Below are positions 41,656 to 49,043 of a stretch of 64,000 nucleotides of DNA, piece after piece (the first letter of the stretch is position 1; the number at the start of each line of letters is the position of its first letter). The DNA lies in assembly GCF_003807585.1 (NCBI RefSeq), contig NZ_RMBX01000016.1, forward strand, positions 1 to 64,000. Reading direction: 5' to 3'. Below the pieces are notes generated by a model. It was not told where the DNA came from and ran no database searches. It was given only the letters and a program-made list of their open reading frames with translations. The position numbers and the translations under genes were made by a program. The stretch comes from Chitinophaga barathri (GTDB lineage Bacteria; Bacteroidota; Bacteroidia; Chitinophagales; Chitinophagaceae).

Positions 41656-42729
41656 CTAAAGGACGGCTGAGTTACCACATCCCGGGCCGCTAATCCGCAC
41701 AACATCCTCGTCTACTTCATATGTTGCGCTCAGCACTTTGGTCAATATGTCTAATTTATCGTACATCGATCCCTGGTCCAGGGCAATCGTAATTTTACAT
41801 TTTGCAAATACTTCCCGGTCATACTCGAACTCCACGCCGTAAGTACGGGTGAGCACGGCAATGATCTGGTCCATGGTGGCTTCGTCGTAGTACATCGTTT
41901 CCCAGGCTGGTACCGGATTGGCCAGCAGCGTGGGCGCGGGGCCGGTTGTTTTCTCCAGTTTATTCCGGCTGGCGCTGTACACCGCCTGTTCATTCATCAC
42001 CAGGATGCAGGGTTTTTCTTTCACGTTCTTTTCCTGCCTGGTCACCGCCACTTTCCCGGACCTTACGGATACCACCACATCATTTTGCGCCGCGATGCGG
42101 AAGCTGGTGCCCAGTACTTTTGTCACGATACCGCCGCTTAATACGGAAAATGGTTTGGAAGCGTCAGGGGCTATTTCAAAAAAGGCCTCTCCTTCCAGCG
42201 TCACTTCCCTTTTGCGTTTGCCCAGCAGGCTGTGATACCTGAGTTTCGCGCCGGGGTTGAGGGTGACGCGGGAACCGTCTACCAGGTAGACCGTTCTCAG
42301 GGCATTGCCCGTATTCTGCACTGATATGTCTGCGTGGCCGGTCCTGGCCATTAAAATGCCGTTTTCATTAAGGATGGTGCTGGTCTTGACGCGGATGAAC
42401 GCATACCAGCCGCCTCCCGCGAGGCCCAGCAGTACAAGAAGGGCGGCAGCCGCGGCGTAACGCCGGTACCATGGGATGCGCGGGCGCAGCTCATCCTGCA
42501 TGTCCTCCCATATCTGTTCAGCCAGGTCGTGGCTGCTGACGGCTTCATGTTCTGTTTCGTGTATCAGCCTGATCACCTCACGTGAGCGCGCTACCAGCGC
42601 CCTGCGGTCAGGGTGTTCATTCATCCAGCTTTCCCAGTAAGCATGGCCTTCTTCGTTGGGCTGTAATACCCATCGTACAAATTCATCATTCTGCAATAAT
42701 GCTTCCAGTTCCTGTTGCGAATACGACAT
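41656..42729 (-). CDS. FecR-family anti-sigma factor
   Basis: The 357-residue protein has a cytosolic N-terminal region (about residues 1-90), one membrane helix (AAAAALLVLLGLAGGGWYAF) and a periplasmic FecR domain. The latter has YLVDGSRVTLNPGAKLRYHS and REVTLEGEAFFEIA. The C-terminal DUF4974-type domain (PVPAWETMYYDEATMDQIIAVLTRTYGVEFEYD) is the usual STN contact. It should hold the ECF sigma factor inactive until the SusC STN domain signals substrate. It lies between sigma (77 bp upstream) and SusC (about 40 bp downstream), all on the minus strand. Confidence 0.94.
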   Translation of the reverse strand: MSYSQQELEALLQNDEFVRWVLQPNEEGHAYWESWMNEHPDRRALVARSREVIRLIHETEHEAVSSHDLAEQIWEDMQDELRPRIPWYRRYAAAAALLVLLGLAGGGWYAFIRVKTSTILNENGILMARTGHADISVQNTGNALRTVYLVDGSRVTLNPGAKLRYHSLLGKRKREVTLEGEAFFEIAPDASKPFSVLSGGIVTKVLGTSFRIAAQNDVVVSVRSGKVAVTRQEKNVKEKPCILVMNEQAVYSASRNKLEKTTGPAPTLLANPVPAWETMYYDEATMDQIIAVLTRTYGVEFEYDREVFAKCKITIALDQGSMYDKLDILTKVLSATYEVDEDVVRISGPGCGNSAVL

Positions 42730-42806
42730 ACGGCTTAAAAATTATGCGCGGTTAAATACAAGTGTACCGGGTGGGGTTCCGATACTCACCTGGCGGGATA
42801 TTTTTT

Positions 42807-43388
42807 TTAAAACAAGATAAATAGCATAAAGATCAGTCCGGGGCCAAGCATTTCTCTTAACTGAACAATAGCCCGGTGCAAAAGGTTCACGGCGGACTGG
42901 TAGTTCACCGCCATGATCTCGGCGGCTTCTTCCGTGGTACAGCCGTGGTAAAAACGGAGATTGATCACTTCCTGCTGGCGGCCGGGCAGGCGGAGCAGGG
43001 CCTGGCGGATGCGCTCCTTGCGCTGCTGTTCCGTTTCGGCTTCCAGGCGGTGCAGTTCCGCATTGTCCGGATCGGCCTGGTCCGGCAGTTCCGCATAATA
43101 ACGTGTTTTTACTTTGGCGTTTCGCAGGAGTTTATAACGAAGCGCTTTCAGGAGGTAGCCCCTGACTGACTGAACGGACTGTAGATGCGTCCTGGAGCGC
43201 CATAGCTCCACAAATAGATCCTGGATGACGTCTTTCACCACCTGTTGCTCACCACTGATCCGCATTCCATAGGCTATCAGCTGCTGTATATGCCCGTGGT
43301 ATAATTGCGCAAATGCATCCCGGTCCCCATTTCTGAAATCCTCCCATACCGGCTCACCGGCTGAAGGTGTTTTATCGTGTTGCGGCAT
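42807..43388 (-). CDS. ECF RNA polymerase sigma-70 factor (Bacteroidota type)
   Basis: The 193-residue protein has region 2 (FAQLYHGHIQQLIAYGMRI, then VVKDVIQDLFVELWRSR) and region 4 (LRQALLRLPGRQQEVINLRFYHGCTTEEAAEIMAVNYQSAVNLLHRAIVQLREM-like HTH). It is the first gene of the signalling cassette and should direct transcription of the SusC-SusD genes when freed from the FecR-like protein. The C-terminus ends in a short hydrophobic tail (GLIFMLFILF). It is divergent from the OhrR-like gene at 43504. Confidence 0.94.
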   Translation of the reverse strand: MPQHDKTPSAGEPVWEDFRNGDRDAFAQLYHGHIQQLIAYGMRISGEQQVVKDVIQDLFVELWRSRTHLQSVQSVRGYLLKALRYKLLRNAKVKTRYYAELPDQADPDNAELHRLEAETEQQRKERIRQALLRLPGRQQEVINLRFYHGCTTEEAAEIMAVNYQSAVNLLHRAIVQLREMLGPGLIFMLFILF

Positions 43389-43476
43389 GCTGGTTCGGCT
43401 GCTTTCTTGCGGTAAGGTAGGTATATTTTTGCAGAACTTTAACAGGCATATACGCGGCTGATAATTTGAACCTATT

Positions 43477-43484
43477 TAATTTTG
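43477..43484 (+). promoter_or_regulatory. -7 promoter element of the OhrR-like gene
   Basis: TAATTTTG matches TAnnTTTG exactly, 19 bp before ATG 43504. The longer TTG start at 43495 would leave almost no leader. Confidence 0.5.
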
Positions 43485-43500
43485 CACAATCTAATTGATA
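43485..43500. promoter_or_regulatory. Candidate OhrR operator
   Basis: CAAT-CTA-ATTG (43487-43497) is an AT-rich inverted repeat between the -7 element and the start codon of the OhrR-like gene. It resembles the palindromic OhrR boxes known elsewhere and would allow autorepression. Confidence 0.4.
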
Positions 43501-43503
43501 ACA

Positions 43504-43953
43504 ATGGAACAGTTGAAATTCGATAACCAGGTCTGTTTTCCTTTATACGTTCTTTCCCGGCAGGTGACCGCCCATTACCGGCCGCTGCTGGAGAAGCTGG
43601 ACCTCACCTATCCCCAGTATCTCGTGCTCCTGCTGCTCTGGGAGCATAAGCTGCAAACCGTGAAAGACCTGGGCGAAAAGCTCTGCCTGGACAGCGGCAC
43701 ACTCACTCCTTTGCTCAAACGCCTGGAGAAAAAAGGCCTCATCACCCGCTACCGCTGCAAAACGGACGAACGGATCGTGGAGATCGTCATCACCCCCGAA
43801 GGCATGAACCTCCGCAAAAAAGCGCAGAAGATCCCCATGCAGCTGCAGGCCAGCCTCAACCTGGACGACAAAGAGCGGGAAACCCTGCATAAACAGCTCC
43901 AGCGCCTGATGGACAAGATCAAACCGGTACAGGCGCCGGCGGATGAAATCTGA
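43504..43953 (+). CDS. OhrR-like MarR-family peroxide-sensing repressor
   Basis: The 149-residue protein has the MarR winged helix (about residues 30-125). It shows NQVCFPLYVLSRQVTAHYRPLL at the N-terminus, with Cys11 at the position of the reactive cysteine of OhrR, and TYPQYLVLLLLWEH. LCLDSGTLTPLLKRLEKKGLITR is the recognition region. OhrR represses ohr until organic hydroperoxide oxidises that Cys. Downstream lies ohr itself, 38 bp away, supporting the role. ATG 43504 is preferred over TTG 43495. Confidence 0.9.
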   Translation: MEQLKFDNQVCFPLYVLSRQVTAHYRPLLEKLDLTYPQYLVLLLLWEHKLQTVKDLGEKLCLDSGTLTPLLKRLEKKGLITRYRCKTDERIVEIVITPEGMNLRKKAQKIPMQLQASLNLDDKERETLHKQLQRLMDKIKPVQAPADEI

Positions 43954-43991
43954 TATTTTTTCAAACAACATAAAACCGAAACATCTTCACA

Positions 43992-44417
43992 ATGGTTAAA
44001 GTATTATATACCGCCACGGCTACGGCCACCGGCGGAAGAGACGGGCAGGTAACGTCCGATGACGGCATTCTGAATGTAAAAACAGCTACCCCGAAAGAAC
44101 TGGGCGGCCCCGGCGGCGAGTTCACCAACCCCGAACAGTTATTTGCAGCCGGATACTCCGCCTGTTTTGACAGCGCGCTGAACCTGGTGATCCGGAAATC
44201 AAAGGCCGAAACCGGCATTACCGCCGTCACCGCGCAGGTAGGCCTCGGCTCCAATGGCGCTGGCGGATACGGCCTCGCGGTAACGCTGGACGTACTGATA
44301 CCCGGCATTGACCAGGCCGCCGCGGAAGAGCTGGTAGCCAAAGCGCACCAGGTATGCCCATACTCCAATGCGGTCAGGAATAATGTAGAAGTGACAATTA
44401 ACACCCGTGTAGCATGA
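43992..44417 (+). CDS. ohr: Organic hydroperoxide resistance protein
   Basis: The 141-residue protein is a standard Ohr/OsmC peroxidase with both redox cysteines: Cys58 in FAAGYSACFDSAL and Cys122 in AHQVCPYSNAVR. It reduces organic hydroperoxides to alcohols, generally with a lipoyl or thiol donor, and acts in the cytosol. Its stop overlaps the start of the reductase gene as ATGA. With the OhrR-like gene it forms a peroxide-response operon. Length and spacing of key residues are normal. Confidence 0.95.
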   Translation: MVKVLYTATATATGGRDGQVTSDDGILNVKTATPKELGGPGGEFTNPEQLFAAGYSACFDSALNLVIRKSKAETGITAVTAQVGLGSNGAGGYGLAVTLDVLIPGIDQAAAEELVAKAHQVCPYSNAVRNNVEVTINTRVA

Positions 44418-45415
44418 AAACAGTAAAACAGATCACCCTGGCCGCCAGGCCAAAAGGTATGCCGGACATGTCCATTTTCCGTTTTGACGATGTGGCCCTG
44501 CCGGAGGTCAAAACAGGGGAATTGCAGCTGAAAGGCCGGTATTATTCCGTGGACCCGTACATGCGCGGCCGGATGAACGATGTGAAAAGTTATTCCCCGC
44601 CCTTTAAACTGGAACACGCGCTGGAAGGCGGCGCAGTGGCGGAAGTAGTGGAAAGTAAAGACCCGGCCTTTGCCCCGGGAGACCTGGTGCTGGGCCCTTA
44701 CCTGCCCTGGGCCACTGAAATGGTGGTGCCCGCCGCAACCGTTAAAAAGATCGATACCAACCTCGCTCCCGCCAGTTATTTCCTGGGCGTGCTGGGCATG
44801 ACAGGCCTCACAGCGTATATCGGCCTGCTGGACATCGGTAAACCCAAAGCCGGGGAAACCCTCGTGGTATCCGGCGCTGCCGGCGCCGTAGGTTTGGTAG
44901 TGGGGCAGCTGGGCAAACATCTTGGATTACGCGTGGTCGGCATCGCCGGTTCCGAAGACAAAATAAAGATGCTCAAAGAGGAATATGGTTTTGATGAAGC
45001 GCTGAATTACAAAACAGGTGATCTCTCCGCACAGATCGCCAAGGCCTGCCCCGATGGCGTGGATATCTATTTTGACAATGTGGGCGGCGATGTAACGGAC
45101 GCCGTGGTGCCTCATCTGAATTTTTTCGCCAGGATCCCCCTCTGTGGCCAGATTGCCATTTATAATAACGAGGAACCATCCGTAGGCCCGCGTATACAAC
45201 CCACCCTGCTTACGCGCAGCGTGCTTATGCAGGGATTCATTATCCGGAATTACCCCACCCGTTATGCGGAAGGCATTCAATACCTGGCCCCGCTGGTAAA
45301 AGCCGGCAAGATAAAATTCACCGAAACGTTCGTGGAAGGATTTGAAAAGATACCTGAAGCATTCCTGGCATTGTTTACCGGGCAGAACACCGGGAAGATG
45401 ATCGTGAAAGTATAG
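44414..45415 (+). CDS. NADP-dependent medium-chain reductase (prostaglandin/CurA-type)
   Basis: The 333-residue protein is an MDR-superfamily reductase lacking zinc ligands. It has YYSVDPYMRGRMNDVKSY, the dinucleotide-binding VVSGAAGAVGLVVGQLGKHLG (about residues 152-172) and YFDNVGGDVTDAVV. Such enzymes reduce alpha,beta-unsaturated aldehydes and ketones (curcumin reductase, leukotriene B4 reductase families). Coupling to ohr by a 4-bp overlap suggests clearance of lipid-peroxidation carbonyls, an inference from context. A terminator follows. Confidence 0.92.
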   Translation: MKTVKQITLAARPKGMPDMSIFRFDDVALPEVKTGELQLKGRYYSVDPYMRGRMNDVKSYSPPFKLEHALEGGAVAEVVESKDPAFAPGDLVLGPYLPWATEMVVPAATVKKIDTNLAPASYFLGVLGMTGLTAYIGLLDIGKPKAGETLVVSGAAGAVGLVVGQLGKHLGLRVVGIAGSEDKIKMLKEEYGFDEALNYKTGDLSAQIAKACPDGVDIYFDNVGGDVTDAVVPHLNFFARIPLCGQIAIYNNEEPSVGPRIQPTLLTRSVLMQGFIIRNYPTRYAEGIQYLAPLVKAGKIKFTETFVEGFEKIPEAFLALFTGQNTGKMIVKV

Positions 45416-45443
45416 CAGACGATACAAAACATTATTTTTATAA

Positions 45444-45475
45444 AAAGGGCCGGTAATCCGGTCCTTTCTTTTTTC
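45444..45475 (+). terminator. Terminator of the ohr operon
   Basis: A GC-rich hairpin (about 45445-45454 against 45457-45466, one mismatch) is followed by a long T-rich tract to 45474. Confidence 0.75.
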
Positions 45476-45536
45476 CGTTATTTCTAAGTCAATAAAAAAC
45501 AACCTGTTGTACTTACCCCCGGTACGGCAAGGTTAC

Positions 45537-45651
45537 TGACATCCTGCTGACATCCTCCGACCATCCTCCGACCGTGTTCGGTCGTAGCAAGGGTTTGAGG
45601 TACTTTGGCCGGAGGATCGCCGGAGGTTCGTCGGAGGATGGCCGGAGGTTT
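45537..45651. repeat. Two opposed arrays of an 11-bp repeat
   Basis: On the right, four tandem 11-mers run 45608-45651 (GCCGGAGGATC-like, consensus GYCGGAGGWTB). On the left, three copies run in opposite orientation at 45537-45569. Between them GACCG-TGTT-CGGTC (45570-45583) makes a small hairpin. The arms are complementary, so RNA would fold as one long stem. Confidence 0.75.
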
Positions 45652-45825
45652 GCAGCGGATCTGTTGAAGAAGTTTGGGAGATGTGTTGAAGGTTCTCCAG
45701 GGTTTAGCCAGAAAATCACCCGTTTTTGACAGGACTGTTTTCCTTTCGTCCCAGGTTTTACCGAAGCCCGCCCCAACTCCGCCGCAGTCTCGTCCCTTTC
45801 TTTTTTTCCGCGTGTGCCAGGACCC

Positions 45826-45833
45826 TATTTTTG
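45826..45833 (+). promoter_or_regulatory. -7 promoter element of the conserved unknown gene
   Basis: TATTTTTG matches TAnnTTTG exactly. It predicts a leader of about 110 bp before the ATG at 45949. Confidence 0.4.
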
Positions 45834-45948
45834 TTTTATCCCGCCGTCATGGAAGCACCGCTAAAATGCAGGTGGAGTATCGGCCACAGGCATTTCCTTC
45901 CCGCGGCGGAACGGGTCAATTATTTTTTAACGTTTAAAACATTGTAAA

Positions 45949-46518
45949 ATGGCAGATATCAGTAAAAACCTTCTTGTGAAAGGCGCAAGAGGGAATGTAG
46001 GTAAACAGTTCGTGTACAGGAAACACGGTGATGACACCATTATCACCCTGATGCCTGTCTTCGATCCGGATGCACCGTCGTCGGAAGAGCAGCAGGAGAC
46101 GCGCAACAGGTTTGCAGCGGCCACCTGTTTCGCCAGGAATATCCTCCAGTCCGCCGACTATAAAAAGGCATACCGGAAAAAGGCGACAAAAGGCAAAACG
46201 GCGCATAACATTGCTATCCGCGACTTTCTGAGACCGCCGGTGGTGAAGAAGATCAGGACGGCGGATTATAACGGAATGCCGGGGTCATCCATCATCATCC
46301 ATGCGAAAGATGATTTCAGGGTGGCGGCGGTGAAGGTGAGCATCTTCAATGCGGACGGCACTTTACTGGAAGAAGGGCATGCTTTTCTAAGCCCGGTGAA
46401 CCTTTTAACCTGGACGTATACCGCCACTCAAACAAATGCCGTTCCTGTCGGTTCCCTGATCAGGGCCGTTGCTTCGGACATTCCGGGGAATACGGCGGCG
46501 CTGGAGGTGTTTGTATAG
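45949..46518 (+). CDS. Conserved Bacteroidota protein of unknown function
   Basis: The 189-residue protein has two parts. A basic N-terminal half (about residues 1-95) runs from ISKNLLVKGARGNVGKQFVYRKHG through FAAATCFARNILQSADYKKAYRKKA. The C-terminal half (about 100-189) is beta-rich and Ig-like (RVAAVKVSIFNADGTLLEEGHAF and WTYTATQTNA). I recall this layout as a recurrent, unnamed Bacteroidota family, but no function. There is no signal peptide. It sits behind the inverted 11-bp arrays and has its own terminator. Confidence 0.75.
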   Translation: MADISKNLLVKGARGNVGKQFVYRKHGDDTIITLMPVFDPDAPSSEEQQETRNRFAAATCFARNILQSADYKKAYRKKATKGKTAHNIAIRDFLRPPVVKKIRTADYNGMPGSSIIIHAKDDFRVAAVKVSIFNADGTLLEEGHAFLSPVNLLTWTYTATQTNAVPVGSLIRAVASDIPGNTAALEVFV

Positions 46519-46528
46519 CAGGCATAAA

Positions 46529-46558
46529 AAAGCGGAGGCCGTATGCGGCCTCCGCTTT
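46529..46558. terminator. Bidirectional terminator
   Basis: A perfect 13-bp stem (46529-46541 against 46546-46558) with a 4-nt loop lies between convergent genes. Confidence 0.85.
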
Positions 46559-46592
46559 ATCTGCTGAAATATGTCTGTTGTAAAAGGAAATG

Positions 46593-47012
46593 TTACGCTG
46601 CCTCCTCTGCATCAGTGAAAAGTATTCTTGCCAGCAGGAGCAGGAACAGGAAAATGTAAGGAATGCTCATTGCCAAAGCGGTTCCATCACAGGCCCCGAC
46701 ATAATAGATCAGACCTCCCGCACCAGCCAGCAGCCCTGCGAGACTCCAGGCTTTTTTCTTCCTGTGGTTCCGCTGAAACAATCCGATGATCAACAATAAC
46801 TGGCCCAGCATGGACAACAAAGCAGAAGCAGGTATATAAATACTTCCGCCCGTGTAGCCCCCCGGATTTACAAACACCAGCTCTTTCCACAGCCCGGAGG
46901 AAAAAAGCATGAACTCCAGGATGATCATCACGCCGATGCCATGCCCTGCAGGCACGAGTATCAGCATATTGGTAATGATCGCGATCACGATCAGCTGGTT
47001 CGTATGTTTCAT
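46593..47012 (-). CDS. Small four-helix membrane protein of unknown function
   Basis: The 139-residue protein has four hydrophobic segments (about residues 6-24, 26-40, 62-78 and 88-128, the last probably two helices) and little else. A Cys-containing stretch YYVGACDGTALAM lies between helices 3 and 4. No family is recognised. It follows galM by 34 bp on the same strand and is probably in its operon, ending at the shared terminator. No role in sugar metabolism can be inferred. Confidence 0.7.
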   Translation of the reverse strand: MKHTNQLIVIAIITNMLILVPAGHGIGVMIILEFMLFSSGLWKELVFVNPGGYTGGSIYIPASALLSMLGQLLLIIGLFQRNHRKKKAWSLAGLLAGAGGLIYYVGACDGTALAMSIPYIFLFLLLLARILFTDAEEAA

Positions 47013-47046
47013 CAGGTATCCCGGTCCGCGCTGCTATTCCTTAATA

Positions 47047-48174
47047 TTATTTCACGCCGAACTGGTAGATCGTCGTCTGTGTATACTTCTCGCCCGGTTT
47101 CAGGATGGTGGTCGGGAAAGTAGGCTGGTTCGGCGAATCGGGGAAATGCTGGGCTTCCAGGCAGAGGCCCGCATTTTTGCCGTAAGTGGTCCCGTTGCGC
47201 GCGAACTTCAGCGAACCGTCCAGGAAGTTGCCGGTGTAGAACTGGATGCCCGGCTCCGAGGTGAAGATGGTCATCAGCCTGCCCGAAGCGGGATCATGAA
47301 GGGTGCCCACCTGCGCCAGACCTTCTTTGGCAAATACCCAGTTGTGGTCATAGCCGCCTTTCACGGAATCGATGCGGGCGCCGATGCGCTGGGGTGTAGT
47401 GAAGTCCATGGGCGTGCCTTTCACGGAATCGATCCTTCCCAGCGGGATGAGGCCGTCATCCACCGGGGTGTAGCCCGGCGCGTCCAGTTGCAGCTCGTGA
47501 TTGAGTATATCCGGGCTTTTACCGGCGGAGAGGTTGAAGTAAGTATGCTGGGTAAGGTTTATGGGTGTCGGTTTGTCCGTAGTGGCCACGTATTCTATTT
47601 TCAGGGCGTTCTGATCCGTGAGGGTATAGATCACTTTGGCGCTGAGATTGCCGGGATACCCTTCTTCGCCGTCTTTGCTCTGGTATTCCAGCAGCAGGCT
47701 GCTGTCTCCCGGGAGCGGGGTAACGCTCCACACTACCTTGTCGAACCCTTTCAGCCCGCCGTGCAGTGCGTTGCCGTTATTGTTCACAGCCAGCTGATAA
47801 GTAGCCGTATCGATCTTAAAAGTGGCTTTGGCAATGCGGTTCGCATACCGGCCCACCAGGGTGCCGAAATAAGGGTTGCCGGGCTGGAGGTAGCCTGCCA
47901 GGGTGTCGTAGGACAGTACCACGTTGCCGGGCGTACCGTCTTTGTCTGCCGTAATAATGTCCGTAATAACGCCGCCGTAGTTCAGCACCTTCACGACCAT
48001 CCCGTTGGCATTGGTCAGTGTGTACTGCACGATCTCCGTGCCGGCGAGGTTGCCATAAGGCTGTGATGTGAGCATAGTACCTGTTTTCTTTTCTTCCGCC
48101 GCGTTGTTACAGGCTGAAAAAGCCAGCAGTCCGCTGAAGGAGTAGGCCATAATTGTGGATAGCTTATTCAACAT
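47047..48174 (-). CDS. galM: Aldose 1-epimerase (mutarotase), lipoprotein
   Basis: The 375-residue protein is a GalM-family enzyme with an added lipoprotein signal (AFSAC, Cys22), so it acts outside the cytosol. Key parts: NPYFGTLVGRYANRIAKATF, GNALHGGLKGFDKVVW (first His), LTQHTYFNLSAGKSPD (second His) and EPGIQFYTGNFLDG (C-terminal acid). It interconverts alpha and beta anomers of hexoses or pentoses in the periplasm. It is divergent from the Nudix-type regulator at 48319, and shared inverted repeats suggest control by it. Confidence 0.94.
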   Translation of the reverse strand: MLNKLSTIMAYSFSGLLAFSACNNAAEEKKTGTMLTSQPYGNLAGTEIVQYTLTNANGMVVKVLNYGGVITDIITADKDGTPGNVVLSYDTLAGYLQPGNPYFGTLVGRYANRIAKATFKIDTATYQLAVNNNGNALHGGLKGFDKVVWSVTPLPGDSSLLLEYQSKDGEEGYPGNLSAKVIYTLTDQNALKIEYVATTDKPTPINLTQHTYFNLSAGKSPDILNHELQLDAPGYTPVDDGLIPLGRIDSVKGTPMDFTTPQRIGARIDSVKGGYDHNWVFAKEGLAQVGTLHDPASGRLMTIFTSEPGIQFYTGNFLDGSLKFARNGTTYGKNAGLCLEAQHFPDSPNQPTFPTTILKPGEKYTQTTIYQFGVK

Positions 48175-48188
48175 GACGTGAGATTTGG

Positions 48189-48307
48189 TTTAATGTGGGT
48201 GGATGTAGTTTTAAATATCCGCATTAAATCCCGAAAATTCCAGCTATTTTTCATGAATGTTCTATAAATTGTCTCAGCGACATTTATTATAATTGATCCG
48301 CGTTAAA
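48189..48307. promoter_or_regulatory. Shared operator region between galM and the Nudix-type regulator
   Basis: TTTAATGTGG (48189-48198) and CCGCATTAAA (48219-48228) form an inverted pair. A third copy, CCGCGTTAAA, is at 48298-48307 next to the regulator start. Another inverted repeat (48264-48273 against 48279-48287, one-base insertion) lies between. These are plausible binding sites for the adjacent regulator. Confidence 0.45.
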
Positions 48308-48318
48308 CTGATACAACA

Positions 48319-49029
48319 TTGAAAATCTCTCAATACTCCGGCAAGAACAGGGTGCTGGTGGCTGTAGACTGCATTATTTTTGGATTTGACGGCACCGAAA
48401 TGAAGATCCTGCTCATCAAGCGGGGCTTTGAGCCCGAGAAGGGCCGCTGGAGCCTCATGGGTGGCATTATCCATCCAAACGAGACGCTGGATCATGCCGC
48501 CAGCAGGGTATTAAAACAGCTCACCGGGCTTGAGAACGTATACATGGAGCAGCTGCATACCTTCGGGGAAGTGGAGCGCGACCCCGTGGAAAGAACTTTG
48601 TCCGTGGTATATTTCAGCCTGATCGATATCAACAAGTTCAAAAAACAGATCAACCAGGAGTATCATTCCGAATGGTTTCCGCTCAAAAAGCTCCCTTCCC
48701 TCATCTTCGATCACCGGGATATGGTGGAGCTGGCCAAACAAAAACTCCGTTACAAAGCCGCCTTCCACCCCATCGTGTTCGAAATGCTGCCGGAGAAATT
48801 CACGCTTCCGCAGTTGCAGAACCTCTACGAAGGCATATTCGACACGCTGATGGATAAAAGGAATTTCTCTCGGAAAGTGCTGTCTACGGGGTTGCTGATC
48901 AAACAAAAAGACAAAGAACGCCTCAGTTCCAAACGCGGCGCGTTTTATTATAAGCTGGATAAAAGGAAGTACCAGACGAAGTTTAATGCCTTCCTCAACT
49001 TTATTCCCAATCCTACTAACCTCGGGTGA
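48319..49029 (+). CDS. Nudix-winged-helix transcriptional regulator (NrtR/AraR type)
   Basis: The 236-residue protein has an N-terminal Nudix-fold domain (about residues 5-145: VLVAVDCIIFGFDGTEMKILLIKRG). The Nudix box (LMGGIIHPNETLDHAASRVLKQLTGL) lacks some catalytic glutamates, as in other NrtR-type sensors. A C-terminal winged helix (about 150-230, including LPQLQNLYEGIFDTLMDKRNFSRKVLSTGLL) completes it. In Bacteroidota this family includes the arabinose regulator AraR. The start is TTG 48319; the first ATG (48400) would remove part of the Nudix fold. It is divergent from galM. Confidence 0.88.
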   Translation: MKISQYSGKNRVLVAVDCIIFGFDGTEMKILLIKRGFEPEKGRWSLMGGIIHPNETLDHAASRVLKQLTGLENVYMEQLHTFGEVERDPVERTLSVVYFSLIDINKFKKQINQEYHSEWFPLKKLPSLIFDHRDMVELAKQKLRYKAAFHPIVFEMLPEKFTLPQLQNLYEGIFDTLMDKRNFSRKVLSTGLLIKQKDKERLSSKRGAFYYKLDKRKYQTKFNAFLNFIPNPTNLG

Positions 49030-49043
49030 AAGGATAATCGTTT

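Larger units (their letters stand above)
45476..45948. other. 473-bp non-coding region with 11-bp repeat arrays
   Basis: Small frames here have biased compositions caused by the repeats and are not called. The region holds the inverted 11-bp arrays (45537-45651), a -7 element at 45826-45833 and a leader of about 110 bp before the conserved unknown gene at 45949. Confidence 0.55.

Noticed and set aside
41616..41705. Longer SusC start at 41705
   Set aside because: It would overlap the FecR gene by 50 bp and put 30 non-signal residues before the signal peptide.
45537..45651. CRISPR array
   Set aside because: The 11-bp units are contiguous, without spacers, and occur in both orientations.
45513..45937. 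Small frames on both strands across the 11-bp repeat arrays
   Set aside because: They come from the repeats themselves and have no domain or promoter.
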